The notes beneath the pieces were generated by a model, which saw only the letters and a list, made by a program, of their open reading frames with translations, did no database searches and was not told where the DNA came from. Below are positions 1-10,116 of a stretch of DNA of 64,000 bases, piece by piece. Both the position numbers and the translations under genes were made by a program. The stretch's first letter is position 1. Each line of letters begins with the position of its first letter. The stretch lies in assembly GCA_905147135.1 (NCBI GenBank), contig LR990050.1, positions 16,552,001 through 16,616,000 of the forward strand, read 5' to 3'. The stretch is from Blastobasis lacticolella (lineage: Eukaryota > Arthropoda > Insecta > Lepidoptera > Blastobasidae).

Positions 1-264
1 ACTGGCTAGTTGAAAAGCTTTTTGATGCACTTTTTAGTCAAATCTCGTGCAATATTGCATAAGCATGAAACGTATTTTTAGTTTTAACACATGTGGTTCT
101 GCATTTTTGTATCATGAAACTATGGTTTATGTCTGGCATTCCTTCAGGTTTCTAATCTTAATGAGCTTATTTATTATTTACCACTAGGTGTGTAAAAAAT
201 ATCGATATATTTTTTAGATTCTTGCATTTTCGGAAATTTATGCGATAACATTGTGTTCAAAACT
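1..264. other. AT-rich sequence, nothing recognised
   Basis: No open frame of note and no repeat shared with the rest of the window. The sequence is AT-rich and ends where the tRNA-like head of the first SINE-A copy begins. Confidence 0.6.
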
Positions 265-606
265 TCTGTGGCCCAGTGGTAAAGGTATCAGACTCGCAAA
301 GCGAGAGGTGTCGGGTTTAAATCCCGCTACCGCCATGTACCAATGACGCTTCTCTGAGTTATGTACATTAGCTGAACACTAACCGATGCTATTACGGTAA
401 GGGAAAATATCGTGATGAAACCTGCACATTCAGGCGACTGAATGTGTAACCATGATCCAATCTGGTCCGGTTCCCCTGATAGAAGGGTCACAGAAGTCAG
501 GAGTCACTGCAATTTCCCGATTTGTCAAATCCTGATCATGGTCGAGGCGAACCCTGGGCCCTCGTAAGAAAGAGCACAACCGGGACATTAACGCCAAGAC
601 GATGAC
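265..606 (+). mobile_element. SINE-A, near full-length copy
   Basis: This is a tRNA-derived short interspersed element. The head (about 268-335) has a box-A-like GTGGCCCAGTGGTAAAGG and a decayed box B (GGGTTTAAATCCC), followed by the family marker GCCATGTACCAATGAC. The body carries CACATTCAGGCGACTGAATG and a run starting at GTAACCATGATCC. The 3' end carries CCCTGGGCCCTCG, GAGCACAACCGGGACATTAA and CGCCAAGACGATGA. It is the best reference for the family in this window because head, body and tail are all present. Such elements are transcribed by RNA polymerase III and mobilised by LINE enzymes (established for SINEs). Mismatches in box B suggest an old, inactive copy. I saw no clear target duplication. 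Confidence 0.85.
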
Positions 607-1459
607 TATTTCGACCCTAGTTCCTTATTGCACCCTAATAACCCAATAGGTACCGTGCACCGTTTTGGCAAGCAGCTATAAACCATTCGCCGACACAAAC
701 AATTGAGTTTTCAATGGACAATTCCATTCTATTACAGGCTCCTTACCTTGGCGAAATAGCCTAGTGGATTTATACGATTAATTAACATCTGTTATCGGCG
801 TTTTTCTCCACTCCCTTAATGGACCCTTGTAACAGAAGGACGGTTCGAGCGTTAAATTGAATTTGCTTGCCCATTTTCCCTGTAGCGGGATGCTGTTATT
901 TTCCCCGGAATAGTTTTATGGGCATTAATTTTCATCGGTGCACGGACCCCTGGACTTATTTGTTATCTAGGCGATGTCCAAAATACCTCAGTCTCAGTGA
1001 ACTGGTGTGTGTTGCCAGTGATAACTACTGAACAGACAGGTGAACGGTGAACTTCAAAATGCCTACAAGCCTTGGAGATGGAGAGAGCATGCGCAGAGTT
1101 TACTATGGGATAAAATCAGACAGGTTGATAGTAGCAAAATGTATTCACCGACATGTGTATTAGGATCGCAAAACTGAATTGGTAGTGGGCAGGTTCCCAA
1201 AAACAATGGCTGATGGCGCGAAAAGATACCACGTCTCGGCAATCGCCACGTAGTACCTACCCGCCACCCCCGGTCCCCACGACATGTAGGGGCCATCTTG
1301 TAAAGTTCGTAGTGAGCAAATGGATGCAAGAGGAGCGTCCAGCAGCGGTCGTCATGCATCTGAGATGATCGGTGGAATGGTTTGGGGTTTGGTGCTATTT
1401 CTACACTGGTTGACTTCACACAGACGATCTTCGTTGGCCCTTAGTATTATTTACATTTA
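607..1459. other. No gene or repeat recognised
   Basis: The minus strand has a 118-codon open frame at 1063-1419. Its translation is rich in His, Cys and Arg and shows no domain, so I treat it as chance. Confidence 0.5.
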
Positions 1460-1720
1460 ATAATAATCATCACAGTCCGTAATAGTCCACTGCAGGACTT
1501 AGGGCGTCTCCCACGAAATGGGAAGCTTTGCCATAACCTTCACGCTTGGCAGGCGGTTTGCAGATCGCAGTGTACAAATATAACAACGGAAAACGCTGCT
1601 GCCTATTTTCTAGCCTACGGAGACTAGATCTTATGCTTCGAAAACATTAGTCGATTTGAACGACACCTACGAGTGTGAGGGGTTGGTGCTATTCTACTCT
1701 GCTTTCATTTTAATAATAGA
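1460..1720 (-). repeat. Rep-C copy (LINE 3'-end block), inverted
   Basis: Starts at AATCATCACAGTCCGTAATA and continues through AGTCCACTGCAGGACTTAGG, GGCAGGCGGTTTGCAGATCG and AGCCTACGGAGACTAGATC to TGCTATTCTACTCTG. The same ordered blocks recur at 4.0, 26.7, 37.3, 43.7 and 52.7 kb. On the minus strand the block ends in a TGATGATTAT tail like that of RTE-type LINEs, so it is probably a LINE 3' untranslated region (inference). Confidence 0.75.
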
Positions 1721-2005
1721 GGGAGACAAATGAACAAGCTGGGTCTCAAGTGCGCTAGTTTTAGTTTCTCATAATTCGATTGGGATTCAATTACAACCGC
1801 AATTGTGTTGTAACCGAATCGACTCTTAATCGAAGCTCTCGAAAATACCACCTCTAGAGGAAAATACCATTTTATCACAGAATCGAATCGAGCTAGGATT
1901 GTTATACCAATCGAAAACAGAATTCGGTTGGTCTTATACTAGAAGTATAGGTACCAACAACGTGTCAAACTGCGATTGACCTGCAGTTGCGATTCAATTA
2001 CAATT
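1721..2005. other. Unassigned sequence with internal near-repeats
   Basis: Contains related phrases such as GATTCAATTACAACCGCAAT and GCGATTCAATTACAATTCCA about 200 bp apart, plus several ATCGAATCG-like words. It may be a decayed small element, but no termini are clear. Confidence 0.3.
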
Positions 2006-2085
2006 CCATTGTCCCCTGATGGTAAGTGATCGTCGCCGCCCATAGACATTTGCAACACCTGTCACGAATGCGTTGTCGGCCTTAG
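2006..2085 (+). repeat. Rep-D fragment
   Basis: CCCCTGATGGTAAGTGATCG followed by CGCCGCCCATAGACATT and GCAACACCTG matches the 5' part of the Rep-D block seen in longer form at 32.1 and 62.6 kb. Confidence 0.6.
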
Positions 2086-2994
2086 ACATAAGTGTAGGCT
2101 TCTCGAAGGCCCCAACGTCGTACTGGTTCAGGAATAACACTCAGATCAAATAAGAAATAAAGATGGTGCACTGTCAACAGTGTCATGAGACCGGTTTTGT
2201 ATACATGTGTGCATGGCGTAGTTTGGTTGTCAGTCTGCCAAAGCGTATGTAGTTTTGCTTGTCAATGTGTGGGTGTCCGTGTGTGTATACAGAGTTTGGC
2301 GTTTTGCGGCGTCAGCATGTTGTTCGCAGGATTCTGTTTTTATTTCTTATTTGGTTTGAGGATACTTTAAAAATGACTAATCCACTCATACCGGAAGCCA
2401 TACTAGGTTTTAGGAGCTACTCGTATCCAGCCCTCTCGCGAGCAAGCCCGCCGTTCAAATTTAACAACTGATAAGGGGCTAATAAAAATTCAATTCGGAA
2501 TCCTGCGCCGAAGTAAATCCTGTAAGTCTCGGGTTCACATATTTTACGAGGCACTAAACCCCGCTGGTGAGGCGGGTCGAAAAGGCGTGCTCGCTCCTTC
2601 GCCGCAATTCTAGAGCCGGCACAATTAGCCAGTTGCTTTGCATAAAACACACCCGCGCAGAAGGGTTAAGCGAAGGGTGGACGCGAATTTTGTCTTGGAA
2701 GGAAACTGGCTGAGGGTTGTGTTTAGGTTTTTCGTTCCAATATTTTCTGAAGTTAGATATTTTGTCTTCTGTTTTTTTGGCAAGTGGTTTGGTAGCCTAT
2801 TTTATCCTTCTTGGCGAAAACTGCGAAACTCAGTTGTCGGTGGCCGGTAAGATTTGGAAGAGGCGTGGATAAGAATGTGTTTATAATAAGCTCTGCCATG
2901 GCATGAAATTATTACTTTATATATTTCCTACGCGGCCCTAGAAGCGATGGCTTGACGTTGTCAAGAATGAAATTCGTGCCAATAAGCTCACTGC
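2086..2994. other. No gene or repeat recognised
   Basis: Short overlapping open frames on both strands (2185-2850) give low-complexity hydrophobic or basic translations without motifs. A GT-rich stretch lies near 2205-2290. Confidence 0.5.
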
Positions 2995-3039
2995 CAATGT
3001 TACCGAAAACCGAACGTGGTGGGCCAGGAGTAGCAGGAA

Positions 3040-3113
3040 GGCGGACCCTGGGCCCTCGCATGACGCGTCGCTTCTCAACCTGAACATAACGCCAAGATGA
3101 CGATGATGATGAT
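3040..3113 (+). mobile_element. SINE-A 3'-end fragment, damaged
   Basis: GGCGGACCCTGGGCCCTCGC and AACATAACGCCAAGATGACG match the SINE-A tail and its TGATGATGAT end. The normal CGCGAGAGCACAACCGGG core between them is replaced by unrelated sequence. Confidence 0.55.
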
Positions 3114-3514
3114 ATTTTTAGGCAACAGCAAAAAAAACCAGCGCAACAAAGTTCTTATTTTAAAACAACTTGCCCGGATTTAGTGCTCAATTTAGTATGC
3201 GTCAGCCTTATCGCAAATGTTCGTTTAGAATGTATATCTACATTTTTTTCCATTCCACGCTTGCACCAAACATTCACGTGCACCGATTCCCGTTGATTGC
3301 AGAGTCTCACGTCACGCGATCCCGTACTCGTGGGTACTCTACGTAGAGAACATAGAGCTGTCTGAGGGTAACGGACGATAGCGAATTTTATGTCCATTAC
3401 CAATGATTTAGACGTTGTTGGCTTGATTTACGGGATCACGGGTGCGGGTCTGTGGTGTAATACGTAATACATTCAATACACGCGGGATGTATTTCGTCTA
3501 GACGTGTAAAGTAA
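3114..3514. other. No gene or repeat recognised
   Basis: An 82-codon minus frame at 3155-3403 has no recognisable content. Confidence 0.5.
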
Positions 3515-3592
3515 GATTCCATGGAAAAAGACGAAAGTAAGTAAGTGTTATCCACAGAAATGTAAATAAATTGACTTATTTGTTATTAAGTC
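3515..3592. repeat. Rep-F fragment
   Basis: GGAAAAAGACGAAAGTAAGT, GTTATCCACAGAAATGTAAA and TTGACTTATT recur in the same order at 52413-52492. A shorter relative of the first phrase is near 15705. The element type is unknown. Confidence 0.5.
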
Positions 3593-4019
3593 TAATTACT
3601 GTCTGCTCATCCTTCACTGCGTAGAATAACAGCGGCTTTTGGTCTCACTGGCAGCCATAGCTGAGCCATGAGGTATTTTGTTTTGTATAATTAGTTTTTA
3701 TTTTTCTGTTATTTAGTCGAATTTATTTAAACTGTTTTTTTATGCAAAACATTTCAAATCCATTTCAAAAAAGAAGGGCAGCGGCGTTGATTGTTTTCTC
3801 TCAATTTTGTGCAGGCATACGAGTATATAAACATCCTTCATTGTGGTTTATCTAATCAAATATACATATAAAGTGACACGTTATTCATTCAATCAATATA
3901 TTGTCATTATTAATGATATTAAATTATTGATAATCTTGATATTACGCGTACAAGACGATATCTTAGGTTTAGGTATCAGATTGGGCCTTTCGGGTTGTAA
4001 CTAAGGCTAATCTGAAAGA
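3593..4019. other. AT-rich sequence, nothing recognised
   Basis: No open frames or shared repeats were seen beyond runs of T and A. Confidence 0.5.
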
Positions 4020-4330
4020 TATAGTTCATTACAGCCCAAAAGAGTCTTTAGAGAGGATTTAGAGCCTCTCCCACAAAAGGGGAGGTTATTGCCATAATAT
4101 CCACGCCTAGCAGGCGGGTTGGAGATCGCAGTGTTGTAAATATAACAATGGAGCTGCTGCCCATTTTCCTGCCTCCGGAGATTGTAGATATTTTTCCTTG
4201 AAAACATTAGTCGCCTCAGACCAACTATTGCCAACTAGTGCTATTCTACTCTGTCTCTGCCTACCCCACCTGTGGGATACAGGCGTGAGCTTTATGTATG
4301 TATGTATGTACTCTGTCGGACACCACACTG
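4020..4330 (-). repeat. Rep-C copy, inverted, interrupted by a small insertion
   Basis: Shares TTACAGCCC, GAGCCTCTCCCACAAAAGGG, GCAGGCGGGTTGGAGATCGC, AACAATGGAGCTGCTGCCCA and GAAAACATTAGTCGCCT with the other Rep-C copies. It is split near its left-hand terminus by a 53-bp insertion (4257-4309), after which GGACACCACACTGCCA continues the block. Confidence 0.8.
4257..4309 (+). mobile_element. 53-bp insertion with 8-bp target duplication
   Basis: TCTGCCTACCCCACCTGTGG, GATACAGGCGTGAG and a (TATG)n tail are flanked by ACTCTGTC on both sides (4249-4256 and 4310-4317). The same core, inverted, is at about 62506-62562. A simple-repeat tail plus a target duplication points to a 5'-truncated retroposon 3' end. 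Confidence 0.7.
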
Positions 4331-4439
4331 CCACTTTCTTTCAGATAAACCACTAAAATCGAAACCATTACGACGCCTATCACACTAGAAATCAAACACT
4401 GCATTTATTTTTTTCATTGAATACTCTCTCTTTTTGCAG

Positions 4440-4900
4440 TCGGTCCCTCATGACTGAGGATCGTGGTCTGATGAGCACATGTTCGAGCGCACGAAATGTC
4501 TCCAACCCCTCCTATCTATCACCAGCCTCACCGCGTCGCAGAATCTGTTGGATGGCGCAACCTTTAACTGATCGATCCATCTAGTTGGTGACCGTCCTCT
4601 TAACCTCTTGCCATTGACACTGCCCACTATGACAAGCTTTTCCAGAATGTCATTACTCCGTCTCATTAAATGACAGAAATATGCAAGGATCCGTTGGAGG
4701 CAGATGGTTGATAACCTCGTTTTGATTTTCAACTGATCGAGAATTGACATGTTTGTGCGCTTTGCGGTCCAGGGAATCCTTAGCATTCTCCAACATTGAA
4801 TACACGAACACATAAATTGTGGACTCTTTGGGTTTGTTTTTAGATTTTTTGTTCCGAACTCCATTGACAAGAGACACGCCCATATTCATTGAAACTGCAA
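4440..4900 (-). pseudogene. Non-LTR retrotransposon ORF2 C-terminus, remnant
   Basis: The minus-strand frame reads RMLRIPWTAKRTN, then ICLQRILAYFCHLMRR, VNGKRLRGRSPTRWIDQLK and DRRGWRHFVR. This order is typical of the region downstream of the reverse transcriptase domain in LINE-type ORF2 proteins, where RIPWTAKRTN, LERILSYFGHVMRR-like and GKRxRGRSPTRW blocks occur. About 125 codons are in one frame. The frame opens without a credible start, and its upstream part belongs to another frame. The reverse transcriptase and endonuclease domains are absent, so the copy is 5'-truncated and inactive. The exact clade is uncertain. Confidence 0.8.
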
Positions 4901-5315
4901 CCCCACATACGAAACTCAGTCACTGTCCCTGAAAACTTAGATCACGCCGCAGTCGGTGGGAAATCTCTCCAATATTTCACTCCTAACTACTACATAGTTG
5001 AAACCCAATTTTCTCTTTAGAATATTTCGTGGAATAAGCTGAATTTTTCGACGCTCACCCAATAGCTTGGAAGCAAAACGTTTGACGTGCGTCCGCTTAT
5101 ATTGCAGCGGTGCTGAGACATTTTTCAACGGCGGAGATTTTAAAATTAAAAAGTTACGTTGGAAATTCAATTTTGGAAAACCTTCGCTGTTGGCCTGACG
5201 TTTAGCTAGAGTGGCGGCGGATGAGTGTGATCGATGGGTGAGGGAACACGTTATGGATTGGGGCATTGATACTAGTGGAGGTAGAGAACTGTAATGGCTG
5301 TAAAATATAATATTT
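4901..5315. other. No gene or repeat recognised
   Basis: A 109-codon minus frame (4937-5266) has no recognisable domain. The sequence is somewhat richer in GC near 5040-5240. Confidence 0.4.
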
Positions 5316-5572
5316 AGGTCCCTTCTATTTGCTTGTCACGTTTGTGCAGCTTGCACATACAACAAAGTCGCTTTCTGCCGTCTGTCCCTATGTATCTATG
5401 TACGCTTAGATCTTTTAAACTACGCAACAGATTTTAATGTGGTTTTCAACAGCTAGAGTGACTCAAGAGAAAGGTTTATAAGCAAGAAAAAAAGGGTAGG
5501 TAGAGGTAAAGTAGATGTATGTAGGGGTAGGACGCCACGCGAACGTAGTCGCGTCGATTCCACTAGAAACTA
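5316..5572 (-). repeat. Rep-E copy, inverted
   Basis: Contains AACAAAGTCGCTTTCTGCCG, CTACGCAACAGATTTTAATG, AAGGTTTATAAGCAAG and a terminal ACGCGAACGTAGTCGCGTCG followed by TCCACTAG. Reverse-complemented, these match the start of the copies at 12.66 and 35.04 kb (TAGTGGA...CGCGACTTCGTTCGCG). Confidence 0.8.
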
Positions 5573-6884
5573 CGAGCTGTATCTTCATGTCTTATTGTGT
5601 AATTATGAAAATAGCTAAAACATAAACATACTCAGAAAATAGGCCGAGGACTTAATAGGAGACTGAATTTCGACAGTAAATTATTTCGACACGGTCCCAG
5701 TAAAAATTAGTTCACGTCAACGTCGTATTTATCAAAGCTGAAATTATTCAAAATCACTGACCTATTTCCACGAACCCATTTCCACAAAATAATAGATCCT
5801 GGCCTTGTTTAACGTGAAAGCCACGATAATGGACACATAATTGGCGTCTTAGACTTCCCACTTAGAGGCAAATTGTTTGAGTAAAAAAAAATTACACAGT
5901 CTTTTTAGCAAGGAAATGGATAAAAGGAATTCCAGCCCAATTTTTGGCTAAGGCGGCGATAAAGGAAAGAGATGCAACGATGAACAGGAATCTGATAAGG
6001 AAGAGGCGTCAGGTGCACAGAGGAGTAATTGGAAAATATCAGAGTTGGGCAACTGTGATAATAGGTACCTATTATCACAGTTGATCAATGATCAACCGAT
6101 CCAACTCGAAAACATTCAACCTTAAAACGTCCAAACCAGATCCAAATAACCACAATTAAAACAACTTAGTTTTACTGCCACGAAACGTGTCAGTTAATGT
6201 CGTCATTATTACTGCAATGCAAAAAGTATGTACCGTGGTTAAATGACTTATATCGATTGACGTAAATGTCACAAGTTCTTAAAAATTTGTAAACAAAAAT
6301 AATTCACATCTCAAAGCCGCTCTCACAACGGAGATAAAGGTTAAGAGCCATTTTCGTTGCGCATCTAGCTAAATTACGAAAACACCAGCCAAGAGCGCAA
6401 GAGTAACCCTTTTATCTGGTTTTCCATAACGCCGCCTCAGCAACATCAACACGCCATGAAAAATCCACGCTTTCTCAAGACACACTACAAAGTTTATACT
6501 CGGTGCTGCTATTATACGGCGCGAGCGGGTCAAAGGAGCTTAATCGTTCGGAACACTTTACGAGGGGAGTTCCATTCACGCCGTCTTTTCGACGAATATT
6601 TCTCCTCCGGGGTCGACGCTCACACATCCGGGCAGCTCGGAGAATAAAGATTTCCAAACATCTTCTTGGGAAGCCGTTAGCCGGTACACTGCTGATTTTG
6701 TCGGTTACCTTTCGAGGTTTTCGTTGCCAAACCGGGGTGTGGCGTGAATGAAACAGGAGTATTACATTACCTATATATATGATTCTTTAAAGTGTTCGTT
6801 TTAAGGTGTTTTATACTGCTGGCACGACTAATTACGGTACGGTAATTAATGACCTAATTGAAGGTCCCTGTCGGAGGCCACATC
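5573..6884. other. No gene recognised; contains a perfect palindrome
   Basis: Apart from the inverted repeat at 6050-6083, only short overlapping frames on both strands (6456-6751) were seen, none with a recognisable product. Confidence 0.5.
6050..6083. repeat. Perfect 34-bp palindrome
   Basis: Two 17-bp arms (CAACTGTGATAATAGGT and its exact complement) meet at GGTACC with no spacer. Outer words GAGTTGG (6042-6048) and CCAACTC (6101-6107) are also complementary, and TTGATCAATGATCAA (6081-6095) is a second small inverted repeat next to it. Confidence 0.95.
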
Positions 6885-7065
6885 TATATATAGTATAAAA
6901 CAAAATCGCTTTTCGCCGTCTGTCGCGATCTTTAAAACTACGCAACGGATTTTAATAAGGGTTTCAACAATAGATAGAGTGATTCAAGAGGAAGGTTTAT
7001 TAGCAAGAAAAAAGGGTAGGGGTAAAGTAGGTGTACGCGAACAAAGTCGCACTGAATCCACTAGT
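6885..7065 (-). repeat. Rep-E copy, inverted
   Basis: ATAGTATAAAACAAAATCGC, CTACGCAACGGATTTTAATA, GATAGAGTGATTCAAGAGG, GTAGGGGTAAAGTAGGTGTA and GCGAACAAAGTCGC match the copies at 5.3, 12.7, 27.2 and 35.0 kb. Confidence 0.8.
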
Positions 7066-7807
7066 CCTGTATAAAAAAATCTTAAAATAGACTACCATTG
7101 ATGACAAAACTACATTTGCCTAAATAAAATCAATATCAGCATTTGGAACTGTCTCAAATTTTTATCCTTTTGTAACTTTATGAGCAATAAAACGGTATTC
7201 GGCTCTGTCCACAACCTGATCGCAGACCCTTCGAGCAAAAGGTGCATGTACTAGCGAAATTAGATACCGCGAAAATGCTGTAAACTCTAGTGGGGTCATG
7301 TTTTATAGCCCTGACTTATTTTACGGTTCATAAAGCTTTGGATTGTTATCGGTCTGATGTAATCATATCGGTATTGGGTATTTGCATGGCTAGACGCCGT
7401 TTCTCGGTCAACCTACGGAATATAACAAAGAAAGCGATTCTTTTGAGAAAGCAAATTCTCTTGCTGGCGTTTTGTATGCCACGCTTATTAAAAGTCTCAC
7501 CTTTATCTTTATCATTCTAACCAAATCAAGGTATCACCTAACAAACATCAAGACCATTCGAAATAGATCTATCAAACAAACTGGAACAAGCTTGGAACCA
7601 CAACTAAGTACCTGTCTATGATTTACCCAGTACTAAAATGCACTGCCAAGGAAATTCTGCACGCTACACTCAAATTGTTTTATAATTGCTTGCCAGCCAG
7701 TGTTTCGAGCTCGTCAAAGGCAAACAAGATTTATTCCTTTGTTAATTTAGAAAATTAAATCATATTGCGTATGAATAAAACAGATGTAGGTATTTTGTTT
7801 ATTTGTT
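7066..7807. other. No gene or repeat recognised
   Basis: A 76-codon plus frame at 7290-7520 has no recognisable motif. Confidence 0.5.
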
Positions 7808-7862
7808 ACTAGCTGGACCGGTGCGATTTCGTTCGCCATACACCTACCCTACCTATAGCCTA
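7808..7862 (+). repeat. Rep-E terminal fragment
   Basis: TACTAGCTGGACCGGTGCGA followed by TTTCGTTCGCCATACACCTA resembles the TAGTGGACC...CGACTTCGTTCGCG terminus of Rep-E. Confidence 0.5.
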
Positions 7863-7927
7863 GCCTAAAGCTACTTGCCCTTTTTATCTTTTATTATTCT
7901 ACTGTTCGTGGCAGAGATAAATCCAAC

Positions 7928-8074
7928 GACGACGACCTGAGTGGTTCAGTGGTTAACATGCCACGCAAGAGGTCCCGGGTTCGATTCCCGGCCGGGCAGA
8001 AATTGAAATGATGAATTTTAATTTCTGTTACGGGTCTGGGTATCCTATGAATAATAAGTATGTATTTAAATGTA
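7928..8074 (+). mobile_element. SINE-B, left part (split by the transposon)
   Basis: The tRNA-like head has a box-A-like GAGTGGTTCAGTGGTTAAC and a canonical box B, GGTTCGATTCC (within 7978-7988), for RNA polymerase III. It is followed by the family body GAAATTGAAATGATGAATTT. The element stops at the TA where the DD41D transposon begins and resumes at 10727. Two further copies lie inverted at 21.5 and 57.5 kb. Confidence 0.85.
8073..8074. repeat. TA target duplication, left copy
   Basis: TA immediately precedes the terminal TACAGG. The matching TA is at 10725-10726, as expected for Tc1/mariner-type integration. Confidence 0.8.
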
Positions 8075-8681
8075 TACAGGGTGTCCCGTAAGTCGACGTC
8101 AAGCCGGAATCGGGTGATAGTCCAAATCATAATAGTTACAAGTAAAATAAAAAATAAAATCTAAGTCTTGAATTTTTTAAATTATAGGCATTTCTTTTTT
8201 TTTTCGAGAAAATGTACACCCTGTGATGGTTTTTTAGCTCCTGTTGCTACAAATCTTAACTTTTTTTCAAATTTATTTTTCTTATGTAATCCCGAATAGT
8301 GCTAATCTAACCTATTACTTAGAATTCTAAGGCAACTGCTCCAGCTTGGAAGAAAGTGTCACATTATGCCGTACAATGAATAGACAATTAATATTTCGTC
8401 CAACTTTAACGGACTATACTGAAAAAAAAAAAGTACTACGCCAGGTTGGCAAGTAGCACGAAAAGTTGACGCATTTAATAAGGATTCTAAAATGGTATAA
8501 TACTTGCTACATTATTTCTTTGATTACGGGGGAAAAAATTACTTCAAGAAACCCAGTTTCCAAAAATTTTTCATTACCTACTAAACATTATTCTAGTGCG
8601 TTCAAAGCTTGCCTAAGACCGAGTGAGACGGAGAGTCATTCATGAAGTGTGAGTGAGACAGGTAGTGACGCTTTCGAGTCA
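8075..8681 (+). repeat. Left terminal inverted repeat (~607 bp)
   Basis: Runs from TACAGGGTGTCCCGTAAGTC to about GCTTTCGAGTCA. Its complement is at 10117-10724. Shared internal landmarks include AAATGTACACCCTGTGATGG, GTACTACGCCAGGTTGGCAA and GCTTGCCTAAGACCGAGTGA. A second ACACCCTGTGATGG word inside the arm (8216-8229) looks like an inverted echo of the terminus and could be an internal transposase site (inference). Confidence 0.92.
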
Positions 8682-8778
8682 AATATTCTAATGGGTGAGT
8701 GAGACAGATAGTGACGCTAATGAGTCAGATACAGAGAAAGTCATTTTATGAAGTGTGAGCGAGATAGATAGTGACGCC
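8649..8778 (+). repeat. Three subterminal direct repeats beside the left TIR
   Basis: GTGAGTGAGACAGGTAGTGA (from 8649), GTGAGTGAGACAGATAGTGA (from 8695) and GTGAGCGAGATAGATAGTGA (from 8755) each continue into CGCT or CGCC. The first and third are also preceded by related AGTCATT...ATGAAGT words, so a unit of about 100 bp appears duplicated. The right arm holds only the first copy. Confidence 0.85.
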
Positions 8779-8991
8779 ACTTTTTTAATATTGGCACACG
8801 CAATACAGATCAGTACGTTACGCACCTTCGTTTACTACGCATCTTTCCGTATTCGTTCGTGTTATTTCGTACTTTCGACTTTTTGCTTCGTTTATTGGAC
8901 TTGTTTGTTTGCTTGTGATTTGGACAGTTTCGATCTCTTTACAACGACCTTTGCTTTCTCCTGGACTATCGTGTGATTGTGTAGTGCCACC

Positions 8992-10033
8992 ATGCCTGTG
9001 TACACCACTCAGGAATATGCCAACATGCACTTTATTTATGGCGAATGCAGAGGGAATGCTAGTGCTGCGGCTAGACTGTATCGCGAGAGGTACCCAAATG
9101 CTGATCGTTATCCAGATCACCGAGTTTTTACAAATGTGCACCGTCTACTCTCCACAGACCACATGGTGAAGGAAGAAGTTCCTTGCCTTACGAGGACGTA
9201 GTACTTCAAGCAGTTGAAGAAGATCCAAGTATTTCGGTACGTGCAATCCAGCAAAGCACAGGAGTGCCCAAAACTATAGCTCACCGAATTATACAAAAAC
9301 ATGAGCTCCACCCATACCATGTACAGCGAGTACAAACCCTGCATCCTCAGGATTATCAACTTCGGGTTGCGTTTTGTCAAACGATGCTACAAAGACACCG
9401 GGAAGATCCGCGATTCTTAGAGAAAATTTTGTGGTCGGATGAATCGACATTTAAAAAAGACGGTTACATGAACCTACACAACTTACACGAGTGGCACGTA
9501 GAGAATCCGAATTTAATGAGACAAGATAGATCTCAGTATCGTTTTAAAATAAACATGTGGACCGGAATTTTAAATGGAAGAGTCATAGGACCTTTTGAGT
9601 TGCCAGAGATCTTGACTGCTGAAGTTTATTTAGATTTTTTACAAAACAGTTTACCTAGTTTACTGGAAGACGTGCCACTCAGTATTAACAGAGAGATGTG
9701 GTATCAACAAGATGGCTGCCCAGCGCACTATGCCCGCTCAGTTAGAGCATTTCTCAATGAAGAATATCCGGGCAGATGGATAGGTCGGTCTGGTACGATC
9801 TCGTGGCCAGCCCGTTCACCGGACTTAAATCCATTAGATTTTTTTTACTGGGAAGCAGTGAAAGAGAAAGTTTATTTTAAGCCAATCGAAAATGTAGCTG
9901 AGCTTCGGCAAAGAATTACGGAAGCAGCTGAATTTGTCAACAACGGAAGTTGACGGTGATAATCCGATTTTTTTTAAGAAGATGTCGAGCTTGTATTGCA
10001 GTTGAAGGAAGGCAGTTTGAACATCTTTTGTAA
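8992..10033 (+). pseudogene. Transposase of the DD41D element, frameshifted
   Basis: The chosen start is the ATG at 8992, in an excellent eukaryotic context (GCCACCATG). Residues about 3-55 (YTTQEYANMHFIYGECRGNA onward) form a DUF4817-like helix-turn-helix, expected to bind the terminal repeats. The frame then shifts between about 9160 and 9183 and continues with a second helix-turn-helix (EEDPSISVRAIQQSTGVPKT). The DDE domain follows: WSDES (Asp codon 9438-9440), YQQDG (9711-9713) and SPDLNPLD (9837-9839). There are 90 and 41 residues between successive aspartates, so the family-defining spacing is DD41D. The main frame stops at 9951-9953. A plausible C-terminus (RRCRACIAVEGRQFEHLL) lies in another frame, ending with TAA at 10031-10033, so at least one more indel occurred, perhaps including one in the T8 run at 9968-9975. 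The product would cut and paste the element in the nucleus. This copy should not encode an intact enzyme. Confidence 0.92.
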
Positions 10034-10035
10034 AT

Positions 10036-10041
10036 AATAAA
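10036..10041 (+). promoter_or_regulatory. Polyadenylation signal of the transposase gene
   Basis: A consensus AATAAA lies two bases after the inferred TAA stop (10031-10033) and before the right arm. Its position supports that stop as the original gene end. Confidence 0.65.
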
Positions 10042-10116
10042 TCTTTGCATCTAATTGGTGTTTAATTATAAACTTAAGGAAAATTTGTCCTAAATTTAAC
10101 AAAAAGTTAGCATCTC

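Noticed and set aside
265..335. tRNA gene
   Set aside because: It is the head of SINE-A: box B is altered, no cloverleaf is sustained, and the body continues directly into SINE sequence. The same applies to 7928-8000, 19549-19620, 20960-21050, 56561-56640 and 57630-57702.
1063..1419. 118-codon minus-strand open frame
   Set aside because: No domain, unlikely composition, no splice or regulatory context.
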